DNA of 64,000 nt from Apostichopus japonicus (Eukaryota; Echinodermata; Holothuroidea; Aspidochirotida; Stichopodidae), in contig NC_092577.1 in assembly GCF_037975245.1 (NCBI RefSeq), positions 24,425,398 through 24,489,397 on the forward strand, read 5' to 3'. Numbering within the stretch: the stretch's first letter is position 1; every line of letters starts with the position of its first letter. Shown in pieces: positions 20,944 to 33,029 of the stretch. The notes beneath the pieces were generated by a model. That model had not been told where the DNA came from, did not search any database, and was given only the letters and a program-made list of their open reading frames with translations. The position numbers and the translations under genes were made by a program.

Positions 20944-22885
20944 GAAACTGCATGCAAATCAACATCAGTCTCATTCACAGGTGAGTTTTATTGTGTTCAA
21001 TCCGAACAAATTGTTTCAAATACTTTTAGAGCCATTTTACTTTTATTGAACTCACTAATTTTTATCTAATTTTAACTTCATTTTCACTCTTTCAGAATCC
21101 CCAAATGGTGCATTATATTTTGATGCTGATCTGAGAAAATACCATCATTCACTTGGTAAGTGAAACAGCATTTAAATAGCCTTTTAATTGTTACCTATTA
21201 ATTAACAAGTTTTCTTTATGTATTCTGTTAGATATTTTATGCTATATATATTTCATTATATTTTTATGCCGATCTGAGAAAAATGAAGCCTTTGGACTAT
21301 TAATTTTTAATGAGAACACTCTCTTCATTGTCTTTATGACTTATCGATTTTCATTTTTAAATTGCCACAGATAACAACCCCAATGAGCCTGTGTTTTTGG
21401 ATGAAATGACAGGGAATATGTACTCATATGGTGAGTTCAATTGACATGTTACCTGATTGTTTATTTAACCGACTGAATGCAAAAGTAACATTTTTGAATT
21501 TCTGTAATTACAAAATATTAAGATATTTCAGATATTTTTAGATATTGCTCTATCATGCCTATTTGGTATTGGCTAAACTTATTTACTGTAATAGGAATAG
21601 ATGTATAATATCCAAAACTTAAACAATTATTCTTCATTTCAACAGATATTTGTACTGTATCCTGCCAAGAGGTAAAGTATATACAATTCTAATTTCCAGG
21701 GAAGAAATATTACCAAAATAAATTTTGTAGTATATTCTTACCTATTCTTGTCTATGAAAGGAGGTGGTCATTGAAGCATAACATAACCAAAAATAAAAAT
21801 GTTACTTCCAATTTAACTTTCATGTAGGGAACATGTAAATTCACATGGTAAAATCAATACATGTTTTTTACAATTCAAATCGTGATTTCGGAACATATTC
21901 CACAGGCTTGTTTTGGTAAAAACTTCATCACATGAGTTATAAGGATTTGGAGAAGTTAACTTGAATAAATCCTAACTAAATGTTTTGACTCTGCTCCCAC
22001 CCCCTCCCCCCTCCACAAAAAAAAGAGCCAAAAAATTCATACATTGCCATATATACAGCATCTCAACAAAAATGTGCTAAATTCATTTCCCCATAGGAAT
22101 CCTACAATTTTTATCACTAATATGATACTAACATCAGAGGAAAATATTTAAAATTGGAATCTGTCAATTGATGATCATAGAAAAATAGGTTTTGTATCGA
22201 AATACACAAGAGATCAAAATAAGCAGATTTGTAGTAAATGCCCAAAGCTGTACATTCTAAGAATTGGCAGATACAGTATGTGCACGTTGTTGGTACAGAC
22301 CATCAAAATGTGCTATAATGTACTTATGTTTATGTTTCTGAAATACACACTGATTAACTATCAATGTATGCATGATATAACATGCATGTCATACCAATTA
22401 TCTTTGAGGTGTAAGAAACATACTTTTCCCAAATTCCATGTGGTTTCTTGTTCCACAGCAGAACCACACAACAAGTAAATTTGAAAGAGTATAACTGCTT
22501 CCAATCCTGGAGTTTCATTAACAAAGTATATATATATAAATTTATAAGTTCCTTCAATTTTGCTCTTCAAATAGTAAAATGCTATCAGTTAAACTAAATG
22601 CACCATTGCCTATTCTTTGATTCTATTTGTCCAGTAAGAAACTGTTCTTCCTATAACAAATAATATGCAAAAAGTGTTAATAGTTACCATAGGCCTGTAT
22701 GCATTGCATCTATTGAATCCTTTGAAATACCAAAGGAGTATGTGCTGTAAATTTGCAAAAATGGCATAGAAATATTGTACTTGATCACAGTTTAATTTTA
22801 GTATTAAATCAATTTATTTGATTTACAGGAGTATCCTGAACTTCAACCAGTATTTGATAAAATGATGCAGCAAATAGAAGAACAG
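20944..22885 (+). CDS. SET-YR gene, five small middle exons
   Basis: Exons at 20944-20980, 21096-21155, 21371-21430, 21646-21671 and 22829-22885, each with AG before and GTGAG/GTAAG/GTAAA after. Phases fit throughout (1,1,1,0). They encode ETACKSTSVSFT, then ESPNGALYFDADLRKYHHSL, DNNPNEPVFLDEMTGNMYSY, DICTVSCQE and EYPELQPVFDKMMQQIEEQ. No known domain is recognised. The region is a linker between the SET and recombinase parts. Open phase-compatible micro-exons argue for recent or ongoing selection. Confidence 0.6.
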
Positions 22886-23250
22886 GTAAACAGTCTTGCA
22901 TAAATTATAGGCCTATCTCAGTGAATGTTTCCCAGCTGTCTTGATGATGCATATCTACAAGTATTAATTATCAGGGGTACTGTTAATTAGCTAAAGACTA
23001 GACTTTTAAGTCGCCAAAATGAAAAGATCTAGTCGCCATGGCCACCAGAATATACTGTATGTGAAAGGTGTGATCAGATTATCTGTGTGAAACTAGAATC
23101 TGCAGTTTGCTCCACACATGATAGTGTCTATGGGTACCATTGGCTTACAATTGCAACTGATCAATGTACCAATGAATCACTGAGTTATATATTGTATATC
23201 AACAATGAATTTCTATGGTTTATTGATTCACTTTATTCTGCTTCTTGCAG

Positions 23251-23819
23251 ACATCTGATGATGATAGTGACAAAGCTATCTACGAAGAAAATGATTCCAA
23301 GGTATGTACAGTACTACCCTTGCAATTAATTATTTCAAACCACACTTTTTCAAAAAACAATTGAGTCTCCTATTCCAGTTACAATGCAGATAAATAAATG
23401 GAATGGAAATATCACTATAACAATATGTATTGCAGCTGTCACCTGGAGAGTTATATATTGTATATCAACAATGAATTTATATGGTTTATTGATTCACTTT
23501 ATTTTACTTCTTGCAGACATCTGATGATGATAATGACAAAGCTATCTATGAAGAAAATGATTCCAAGGTATGTACAGTAATACCCTTGCAGTTAATTATT
23601 TCAAACCACACTTTTTCAAAAAACAATTGAGTCTCCTATTCCAGTTACAATGCAGATAAATAAATGGAATGGAAATATGTATTGCAGCTGTCACCTAGAG
23701 AGTTCTATATTGCATATCAACAATGAATTTATATGGTTTATTGATTCACTTTATTCTACTTCTTGCAGACATCTGATGATGATAATGACAAAGCTATCTA
23801 TGAAGAAAATGATTCCAAG
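23251..23819 (+). CDS. SET-YR gene, tandemly triplicated 51-bp exon
   Basis: Three near-identical exons at 23251-23301, 23517-23567 and 23769-23819. Each encodes 17 residues (TSDDDSDKAIYEENDSK or the variant with N), and each lies between CTTGCAG and GTATGT in phase 0. The flanking introns are duplicated too (periods 266 and 252 bp). Skipping or including any copy keeps the frame. A related, exon-less fragment lies near 24,230-24,310. The product would be an acidic repeat. Confidence 0.72.
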
Positions 23820-24485
23820 GTATGTACAGTACTACCCTTGCAGTTAATTATTTCAAATCAATTGAGTCTCCTATTCCAGTTACAATGCAGATAAATGAAT
23901 GGAATGGAAATATCAGTTGAACTTAATAAAGAACCATGATGGCATTAAATTTCATGCATGAGAAGAGTTAAGGCAATCTGAGTGAATCTCATAGTATATA
24001 CCAGAACATATATATAGAGAGGCAATATTTCATCAGTATGAAGAATTTCTTTCTCACCAATAAATGGAGACCTATTAAAGTAGAATCATGAAGCAAACAA
24101 ACATACCCTTAACTACCTTTAAGTATTAGGCATTAGTGTTGTATTACTGTAGTTCCACTAAAATTAGATCAAAATAATAGTCCTTATATTCTTCATAGAA
24201 AAAACATAAGGAAGCGGTACATATATCCTCCAATCTAAATTATCTGTATGAAATGATGGAAGTCTGCAGTTGCACCACAACTGACAGTGAGTATGGGTAC
24301 CATTGACCTACAACTGTATGCTAGTACAATGCATGCATGTGTGTCGCTCAAGAGTATGCATAAAAAATCGTGTGTGGAAGTAGTGTTACATATAGGATAT
24401 TAAAAAATAGTTGATGAGATTTTCATGTCATGGTCTGTCAATTAAACCCAACTTCTGTTTGTATAGGAACAAAGCACACTAGTGT

Positions 24486-24963
24486 CAGTGGCGTAACTCT
24501 CATGCTCTCGGGGGGGGGGGGCAAACCTCCAGGCACCCGGGCTAAGGGGCAACCAGGCCTGGATACCCTTTCAACACGATAATACTTTGTTTGCATGGCT
24601 ATAATGGCTTAGGAAGAGAAGTAGAAACCTTGACCCACTTTACGCTTTTCACCCTATAAATATCAAAACCTTGAAAAAAATCCAAAATTTATAAGCATTA
24701 TGATATGGTCAGGTCACAATCAGGGCCTATCAGTAGACTAGCAGCGAGTGACGAATCTTTGAAAGTACAGAAATTCACAATCATTTGTAAGTTACAATCA
24801 TTTGTAAGTTACAATCATTTGTAAGTTACAATCATTTTTAAGTGGCTATATGGCTTTCAAAACCAAAATTAATTTACTGTGCTGCACCATGCACACCATA
24901 GGTCAGAGGCGTCCCAATCCGTCACTTTTGCACTGGGCACCCCAACCCAACGTTACGCCACTG
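24486..24963. mobile_element. hAT-like MITE with CAGTGGCGTAAC ends
   Basis: Perfect 12-bp terminal inverted repeats lie at 24486-24497 and 24952-24963. The 8-bp flanks (actagtgt, tgtagtgg) share a TAGTG core, as expected of an eroded 8-bp duplication. CAGTGGCG termini are common in non-autonomous hAT elements of marine invertebrates. The inside holds no gene but does hold a 17-bp minisatellite. It lies in an intron of the SET-YR gene. Confidence 0.75.
24778..24842. repeat. 17-bp minisatellite, about four units
   Basis: The unit ACAATCATTTGTAAGTT is repeated almost perfectly four times inside the hAT-like MITE. The last unit carries a substitution. Confidence 0.85.
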
Positions 24964-25842
24964 TGTAGTGGTTAGTAACCACCATTTATTCCATTTTAGC
25001 ACAAAACATACACAAGATTAAGCAAATATCATATTTACTCTAATTGCATAGATTTAGCATACAGTCTCCTACTATATGACAGTCTGTATACAATATGTAT
25101 GTGAGTGCCCAACTTAATTTAGTGAGGTGCAAATTCCAATTTTTATTCTTCAGATTACCACAGGTTGATTGAGGTAATTGACCAATCAGCATTTGCGACA
25201 CCCACAATAGGATTTCACTCCACAAAAATCTACACATGAATTAACAAATTGACAAATTAATAGCATTTCTCCATAGCGTTAGATTGTAGTTCAATGAAAT
25301 AAGTTTTTTGCGGGCTGCAATTTATTCACACAAAAAGTTTGTGTTTTCAGAATTAAATTTGATTAGAAAATCTTTGAAACAGTGGCCCCATCAGAGCAAA
25401 CATGTCCCAACGATTGGTACCTTGACACCTGTTTTTACTACAAAGCAAAAACAACAACACACGGAGTGTTTACGTTCAGTCACAGTTGTTAAACAATAAC
25501 AGGAATTCACGTTCTTGTGTAACGACATGACATGGCATTTTGTCGCAATCAGGGATGTTCTTGGCCCCTAACTATAGTCACTTTACATGTACCTGATTTG
25601 GAAATCAATATTAACATAGTCCTAATACATGCACATGGTTTTGTGTTTGTCTTAGCCCAGTGGCACTTCTATTAGATTGAATATGGCATTTGCCACTTTT
25701 AAAAAAACATGCATAAAGTTACTGGACATTTTTTTCAAAGCTAACAAAATAACTAGATTATTGCACTACAGTTGGTATTCTAAGACTGTCATGCCAAAAA
25801 GTAAGATATTATATACCGATTCCCTAGAAACTCTATGGAAAG

Positions 25843-25935
25843 CAGTGGCGGATCCAGGATTTCTGAAACGAGGGGCCCTCTTAATTTTCGCAAGGGGGTG
25901 GGGGGACCCGCTGGTCCTGCCCTTGGAAAGTTATG
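25843..25935. repeat. CAGTGGCGGATCCAGG-type repeat fragment
   Basis: It begins CAGTGGCGGATCCAGGAT, the end of another hAT-like MITE family, and is GC-rich against its surroundings. Related fragments appear near 30,265, 49,372, 51,735 and 60,760 (inverted). Only one end is visible here. The open frames over it are not genes. Confidence 0.6.
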
Positions 25936-26025
25936 CATAGCTTGCCATTTGAGATGCATTATACAGTACATGTAGTTCAAGGAAATTCTGTATTTGTATT
26001 AAATTTTCATGTCTTTTTACATTAG

Positions 26026-28273
26026 ATTCCAAAAAGGCTAAGGCAACTTAGATAATTAAGAAGCTACTCTAAAGATGATGCTGTCGAAAGTGATTTTGTA
26101 CCATTTGATGAAGAAAGCGACACCTCTTCAGAAGAAGATGCTAACACATCAGATGAAGGCTATGCTGCTGATGAGAATCAACCCAGTACTAGTAATAAGG
26201 TATGTGTATTATCAACAGAGTACACTGCCCCAGAGGAAAAATCAAAAAGAGCTTGGAACAGACAACACTACTGCATCTACTGTGAGAAAACTGTTGTACA
26301 AATAGCACGACATTTCAAAACTCATCATTTTGATGAATCATTGGTGATTAAGGCCTTAAATGAACCTAAAAAGTCAAAGGAACGAAATGCCATTTTTGAA
26401 GAATTAAAAAAAAGGGGAACCATGCCCACAATATAAAAGTCTTCAAAGAAGGTAAAGGTCAACTTTTGGTGTATAAAAGACCACAAATGGGGCTACTGGA
26501 TGCAGAGGATTTCATTCCTTATCCAGATTGTCACGGATATTTTGCAAAAAGATCTCTCTGGAGACACCAGAAAAATTGCACCTCGGAATCTAAAAATGAA
26601 AGTAAACAAACCTTGGGCCTTCGGAGAGCTGCCAGAGTACTGCTTCCCACAAAGGCAGACTGCAGTTCAAAACTGCAGAACATACTTGCAGGTATGAAGG
26701 CTGACAATATTGTATTAACAATACGTGCAGATCCTTGGTTATGCAAATTGGGGGAACACTACATCAATGACAGCCCAAATGCACACTACATTGTATCAGA
26801 TAGGATGAGATCTGTTGCACGTCTTCTTCTCGAGACCCAAAAGCTAAATTGTGCCATAAAATCAGCTAAAGATTTAGTAAATCCATGCGATTTTGATCAT
26901 GTAATTTCAGGTGTGAAGGGCTGCTGTGGGTTTGACGATGCATCGCAAATGTTTGCCACACCATCATTGGCTAAAAAGCTAGGTCAAAGCTTAAATGTGT
27001 TGGCAGATAAGTATTGCAGATAAGTATTGCAGAAGCAATAAAAGCTGCAGATGCTTCACAAGAGAACATGACCGAGCAATTCTTAAAGCTTAAGAAATTG
27101 CAGTGGAACAAGAAAATTGCCACTAAAATCTACAAACAGCAAAGCAAACAAAAGTTGCAAAAGCCCCCTAAAATACCACTAACAGCTGATACTGTGAAAT
27201 TGTATCAACTATTATCATGTAACATAAAAGAGACAAAAGAAAGTTTGAAAACAGAGGTAACAACATCGCTATGGAGGGAGTTGGCCTCACTAACTCTTAC
27301 ACAACTGATAATGTTTAACAGACGTCGACCTGGGGAAACCCAGAATCTTAAACTGGAAGATTACAAACAACAAACAGGGCCAAAAAAAAGACTTTGAAGA
27401 TGAGATATATGATTCACTTCCAGTAGCACAAAAATTGCCTCAAAAAGGCTAAGCCTAATAATGACAATGGGTAAGCGAGACCGCGGTGTTCCAGTAATGC
27501 TAACCCCCAACATGAAAGATTCAATAGAAATACTGAACAACGCTAGGGAACTTGCTGGTGTTGATCCCCAAAACCCTTACATCTTTGCATGCCCATCAGG
27601 GGAGTCTCTACAGCCTCTTCTTGGATATGATTGCCTGCATAAATATGCACAACAGTGTGGGGCTCAAAATCCTGAGCGCCTTACAGCCACAAATATGAGG
27701 AAGCATCTTGCTACCTTGTCACAAATTTGGAATCTTTCTGAATCAGAATTAGAACAACTGGCTAATCACTTGGGGCATAACATTAGTGTTCACAAAGAAT
27801 ACTACCGCCTTCCACAAGATGTGATATTTCTTGCGAAAGTCGGCAAACTGTTACTTACTGCTGAAAAGGGCCATATTCATAAGTATGAAGGAAAAGCTTT
27901 GGCAGATTTTGAAATAGATAATAAAGAACTCTTGTCAGATAGAGAAATGTCTGATGAGAATGAAAGTGAGATAGATGAAGTTGAAACTCAAGAAATACCT
28001 GATAGCCAGGCTCATACAACTGTCAATACAAAGTACAAAAAGAGAGTAATATCCTCAAGAACAAAATGGAGTAAACATGAAGAAAAGGCTGTCATGAATG
28101 ACCCACAGCTTAAGAAAGCCATCAAAACCATGCATCCTCCTGCATACAAAGCATGTCATGATGCAAGAGAAAACAATGCCTGTTTGCAAAATAGGTCAAT
28201 TACACAAATCAAATCCAAAGTTTGGAACATTATACAGAAAAAATTTAAAGCACAGTTACAAAAGGAGCATTAG
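26026..28273 (+). pseudogene. SET-YR gene, last exon: C2H2 finger, tyrosine recombinase, SANT-like tail
   Basis: The acceptor TTTACATTAG is before 26026. First comes an acidic stretch (DFVPFDEESDTSSEEDAN), then a finger CIYCEKTVVQIARHFKTHH and a second Cys-rich piece (CHGYFAKRSLWRHQKNC). The recombinase domain follows with Arg in RRRPGETQNL (near 27,320), box LTATNMRKHLATLS with the second Arg, LANHLGHNISVHKEYYRL with His and the likely Tyr nucleophile. The His of the usual HxxR is replaced by Thr. Residues after 28,000 (TKWSKHEEKAV, ITQIKSKVWN) resemble Myb/SANT. The frame changes near 26,410 (A8), 27,005 (13-bp tandem duplication), 27,385 (A8) and 27,435. There is also a TAA near 26,056 if the acceptor is right. 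Confidence 0.7.
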
Positions 28274-31200
28274 GACCTTTACACTTAACCAGTTTCCAGG
28301 GTTGTATTCTTCTTTGTCCAAGTGTGATGTCAGACAAGCCATATTGAGAGAAAAAAGTAAACTGACATTGTGTTCCCTATTTGAATCTAAATTGTGATAA
28401 AGAATGGTCTGTTCTAGATAACATCTTAATCTCAAATTCAATGCCTGGATTCTGGATTGTATACACACCATCTCTTCCATTTAAATAGCCTGTGTTGTAC
28501 ATTTGTTAGTGATATATAACCAAGAGGTATATTTTCAAGTCAGCTACTGTACAGTAGTGTAGTAAATAATAGCTGAGCAAAATGTGCAACAAATAATGAG
28601 ACATATATAGCTTGAAGATTACCATGTTGTATTCTATATCACAGTATGGTACAAATGGGATAAATTAGCATGTTGAAAACACTACAAATTCGCAACAGTA
28701 TAATGCTTCTTACTGATTTGCCATTGTAATAGTTGATGATACTGGAAAATGTGAACAAACAATTACTCATTACTGCCAGCGAATTTATTCAGAAAAATCT
28801 TCACACTCCAATATTAAGGATATCACACACCCTTGCATATTGCCTAATTATAACATCATGATGCATGGTTGCACCAAGTGAGCTTTCATGCATTAATTGG
28901 GAGCTACAGTATTCAATACAGTTTGCACTTATTTGTAAGGAGTCTGATGTCAATACTGGAAATGCTTGGAGGAATCAAACATTTAATGCTGCATGATTGC
29001 ATAACCAAGGATCTGCATTGTTATACTAGTACAATATTGGCAGCCGGCCTATACAAATACAATTTATATAAAAAACTATAAAAAAGGAATGAAAACCTGT
29101 CAGAAATACTTCCAGCCATTAATGACATGATAATAAGATTTTATTCTGAAATATAAGATACAACATTATTTTTAATTAGTGTCTGATTATCAAAAATTTA
29201 ATTCTACCAATACTGATCGATCACGAACTGATCTTTTTCGGTTTCATGGGTTGGATCACATTTGGAAAAGAGGGGTGGGAATTTGGAGTAGAGAGATGCC
29301 TCACTAACATACCATATGATGATGAAACAACATATTTTTGATCAATTTGCCTTTTTATTGTTTTTTTGGTTTAATTTATATGAACTTATATGCAGTATTG
29401 ACATTTACTTTCATACATGTACATGTACTCTATTATGCCACATACAGTACACCAGAAAAGTACTGTAAGGAGGAGGTCGACCATGACCTCTGAATCTGTC
29501 CTAGCAGCTAACTTTACCAGTGAAATAGCATTGCAACAAGGAATTTGAACCGTTAATAATTATACAATCTACATTTTCACTAAAAATTTTACATATATTC
29601 ATGGATTGAAACTCTACAATTAACAATGAAATTCAATATTTGTAAATGTCTTTGTATGCATATACTGTAGATTTGTACATTTTCAATAAAAAGTCCTTTT
29701 ACCATGCTGTCAATATTAATTCGAACAACCAAGATAGCATTCACATAACAATATTTGTATGTTTAAACTTCAACAGTTAAAGTTAAACAGTTGATTACAT
29801 TTTTATAGTTAATCACACATTATTATTCTACTTGTTAAATGAATTCAAATTGTGTATTCTGTTCTTTTTATAGATGTTTCTCATTGTTTCTCTGTTTACA
29901 CATTATTGAAAATACCAAATTTAAGTACTGAAATGAGTGCTGAATATCACAAATGTCAGTGCAATGTTTTTTAAATCATGTAGATTTTGTAATGTTAGTT
30001 TTGTACAAACTCTTGGAAAAAGTAATTTCTATGTCCCACAATATGATTAGGCAATCAATGTTGGATACATATTTTAAAGTCAATGCATGTGTATTTTATG
30101 CATTAGTAAATTAGTTAATTTCATGAAAAGGCAATATGCTACTCAATATATTTACTGTAATTTCATTAACATTTTAATTGACTTTTCTACTGATTCTGGA
30201 GAAAATGAAGCCCAGACATCCATGGTAATAATTGAGAATGTACTACAGATGAAGTCTTGCTAAGGGGGTGGATCCAGAAGTTTATTTTGGGGTCCCCCAT
30301 CCATAGTTCAATTTAGCAGTGCCAGGTTTAACAGGGATGCAATTAAACTAGAATCCTGCATTTAAATACTGAAACATTACTTTAATGTGATAAAATTCAA
30401 TGCTTAATGATTTATATATGTTAATTGTGTGCCACACTTCGAAAAAGAATAATTCAATATTTTACAATATTATTGGAAATGTGGCAAAGTCAATATAAAA
30501 TTTGAGTCTTGCATTTCATTATGTACAAAGTTTGAACTCATTCAGTCACGTAAATATCATTTCAGCATTGATTATATACTTTATGATAGTGCAAATTTAA
30601 GATTTGTTTGAATGTAGTAGTACTTAATTAATTTTGTTGAGTAGAAATGGCTTATTAACTTGAGGGTATATAGATCCAGTGAGGAGCATTTTTTATCAAT
30701 TTTTTTATTGCTTCTTAGTGTCAATTTATATGAACTTTATGCAGTATTGTCATTTACTGGCATTTCATACCCCATTACACAGTACACCAGAAAAGTACTG
30801 TGAAGATCAGCTCAACCATGCTCTCTAGATCTGCCCTTGCAGCTAACTACCACTGAACTGTAACCATGATTGAACCATTGACTGTTGTATCACACATATT
30901 ACATTTTATTGAAATTTAATAACTCTAACATCTGCTTTTTTCACTTAATTTGTACATATATATTCATGCATTTAAGCACTAAAATTAACAATTAAATGTT
31001 TTGAATTTATGTAGATTCAATGAAATTCATCAATTTATATTACATTTTCAATAAAAAATGTCCAGTGACAGTACATCTTGTTGTCAATATTAATTGTAAC
31101 AATCAAAATTGTACCACTCACTTGAACAATATTTCTATTTTTATACTTTGTTTAACAGTTGAGTTATTTTAGTTAATTAATCCTTTCAGGTTGACATTGT

Positions 31201-31814
31201 ATTATTCTGCTTGTTATTAAAATTGAAAATTGTAAATTAACAATGAAAAAATGTGTTCTTTTCATTTCTGTTCCAGTGTATAAAAATGGTGTTAAGGTCA
31301 ACTATGAACTAGTGCTGGCCTCAATCAGCTGTTAAATGAGATGATGGGATATAGCCACCATCCCAAATCTGGGTTGTTCACCTTGCATCTAAGATATATT
31401 AAGATACAGTATCACCTAGTTGGCTATCAGCTAGGAAAATGCTAGTGGGATGATTTCATTTGGTATATTTTATTGAGCATTGTTTTATTCAAATCAATTG
31501 CAATGGTGTTATTAAGGGATATATTGTCTAGCACATTTGTGGTTGTGTTGTCATCATTGCCACTTATACTACAATGTTAATAGGATTACTACGATACTTT
31601 GTATGAAATTTGTTTGAAATTATAGCATTAAACATTACAACATAATTAGAAGCTGTGCTGTAATTTAGAATCTATACTCGAAAATGGCACTAATTGACTT
31701 ACTTTCAGCATGGCCTATGTTTTTCACATCAAGCACACCGATATAGAGTTAGGCAAGGGTGGAAACAGGGGGGGGGGGCAATTGCCACTCCTTCACGATT
31801 TTGGGTTCAGACAC
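28274..31814. other. Downstream flank with a diverged ~1.4-kb duplication
   Basis: No gene is recognised. Segments 29,330-29,990 and 30,690-31,260 are diverged copies of each other: both have 'tatatgaac(t)tatgcagtattg', 'agtacaccagaaaagtactg' and an AGCTAACT stretch, in the same order. The spacing is about 1.35-1.4 kb. The first copy may include the 3' UTR of the SET-YR gene. Single AATAAA signals occur (for example near 29,686 and 31,052) but I cannot choose the used one. Confidence 0.55.
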
Positions 31815-31945
31815 TTGGACACTCGGGACCTAGAAATGGACAGTCTGGACTTAGAAATGGACAGTCTGGACCTGAAATTGGACGCTCGGGACCTAATAGT
31901 AGACAGTCGGGACCTAATGAATAATGGACAGTCTGGACTTGATAG
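31815..31945. repeat. 21-bp minisatellite, about six units
   Basis: The unit is GGACAGTCTGGACTTAGAA plus two more bases, varying to GGACGCTCGGGACCTAATA. Because 21 is divisible by three, all units stay in one frame and give open frames of repeated MDSLDLE-type peptides. These are by-products. A 10-G run precedes it at about 31,770. Confidence 0.8.
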
Positions 31946-32571
31946 CTTATTCCTCCTGTCTCAGAAACGGACCCCTAGGTAAAACTTTAAAGTGCCCTCA
32001 TTACAGGAGTAAACGACTTGAAACAAGTTTAAGATCATCACTTGATAGTACGCATCGAGTTACATCACGACACCAATTTATGTCCCGAAAAGTATGTCGA
32101 ATATGCTAACCCTAGCTAACCCACATTTAACGTAAACACGTAATGAATGTTATGATAACGTACCCGTTACTCCTCAAATCTCTCCATGTCGAGACGTGTC
32201 AATTTCGTAGTGTAGTACAGTAGAAGTTTCCAACTTCCTATTGAAACCACCTAGCGCATAGTCACGACTAGGCTATCAGGTGCTACAAAATGCAACTGTG
32301 CTTAAAATGTCGGAACATCGAACATTATTCATTATTCGGAGCGCGTTAGCGCTTGTACCTTCGCTGGGGTTTTATCCTACCCCTTTTCCAACTTACTAAC
32401 GCGTTTGTATTGGTAATTCACCCAAAAAGTAGAGAGAGAGGCTTATTCCATGGGATCGCTCACGTAGTCGACAGCTCGTTGCAGCAAACGTTGAGCTTAC
32501 ACGTGTCAATCCAGGTGACTGCTCGCCCCCCCCCCCCTCTCATAACAAATATACAGCGCGGGTATATCTTC

Positions 32572-32659
32572 TTGGCAGTTTGCCAAGGTACTAAAAAGGC
32601 TTCGTTTTCCTGGCACTTTGCCAAGTTTCGAGAACGTTGTCTTCCTGGCAGTTTGCCAA
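32572..32659. promoter_or_regulatory. Three spaced NFI-type palindromes
   Basis: TTGGCAGTTTGCCAA at 32572-32586 is a perfect match to the nuclear factor I consensus TTGGC(N5)GCCAA. CTGGCACTTTGCCAA (32610-32624) and CTGGCAGTTTGCCAA (32645-32659) each differ by one base. Starts are 38 and 35 bp apart. No gene start is evident next to them, so regulatory use is inference. Confidence 0.5.
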
Positions 32660-33029
32660 GGTACTACGAGACTGTACTAGAATCGCTTCAGTTTTGCGCA
32701 TTTTGACATGCTCTGGAGGGGGTTCCACAAGCGTTTTAAACAAGAAAACACAAGTAAGGTTTCAAACCTAGACATATGGCGATGAATTATAATGAGAGAG
32801 AAGTATAATTAGCGAGGAGAATATGACCCATGAATGCCCAGGAAATCTATGTCATGTCCTGGTTTCTGCTGGTACTCGTTAAACACACATTTGGGATGTG
32901 TAGTGATAAATGGTGTAGCGATTGCAGTGTCTTTCCGCAATTGATTCGAACCTGTCGTTGCAGCTCAAGCTGCTAGTTCCGGGGGGCAACACTCCCCTGA
33001 TGAAAGAGACTTTTCCCCCTCTTGGAAGC

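Larger units (their letters stand above)
16070..28273 (+). pseudogene. SET domain plus tyrosine-recombinase gene (whole locus)
   Basis: This locus runs over 12 kb with at least ten exons having GT/AG borders. Order: KMT5A-like SET domain (exons 16070-16170, 16826-16983, 17448-17637), short charged exons, an acidic stretch, a C2H2 finger, a tyrosine-recombinase domain and a Myb/SANT-like tail (last exon 26026-28273). SET domains transfer methyl groups to lysine. Tyrosine recombinases cut and rejoin DNA and are the enzymes of Crypton and DIRS transposons. I recall similar multi-domain uncharacterised proteins in fish and cnidarian genomes, but the combination is poorly characterised. Most frame breaks lie at A-runs or a small duplication, so the gene is either a young pseudogene or intact with homopolymer errors. 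No transposon ends were found around it. Confidence 0.65.

Noticed and set aside
32941-33000. tRNA-like segment on the minus strand (GGTTCGAATC B-box-like word and a CAGC/GCTG stem)
   Set aside because: The anticodon arm would have a 4-nt loop and no acceptor or D-arm can be paired, so it is not a tRNA gene.
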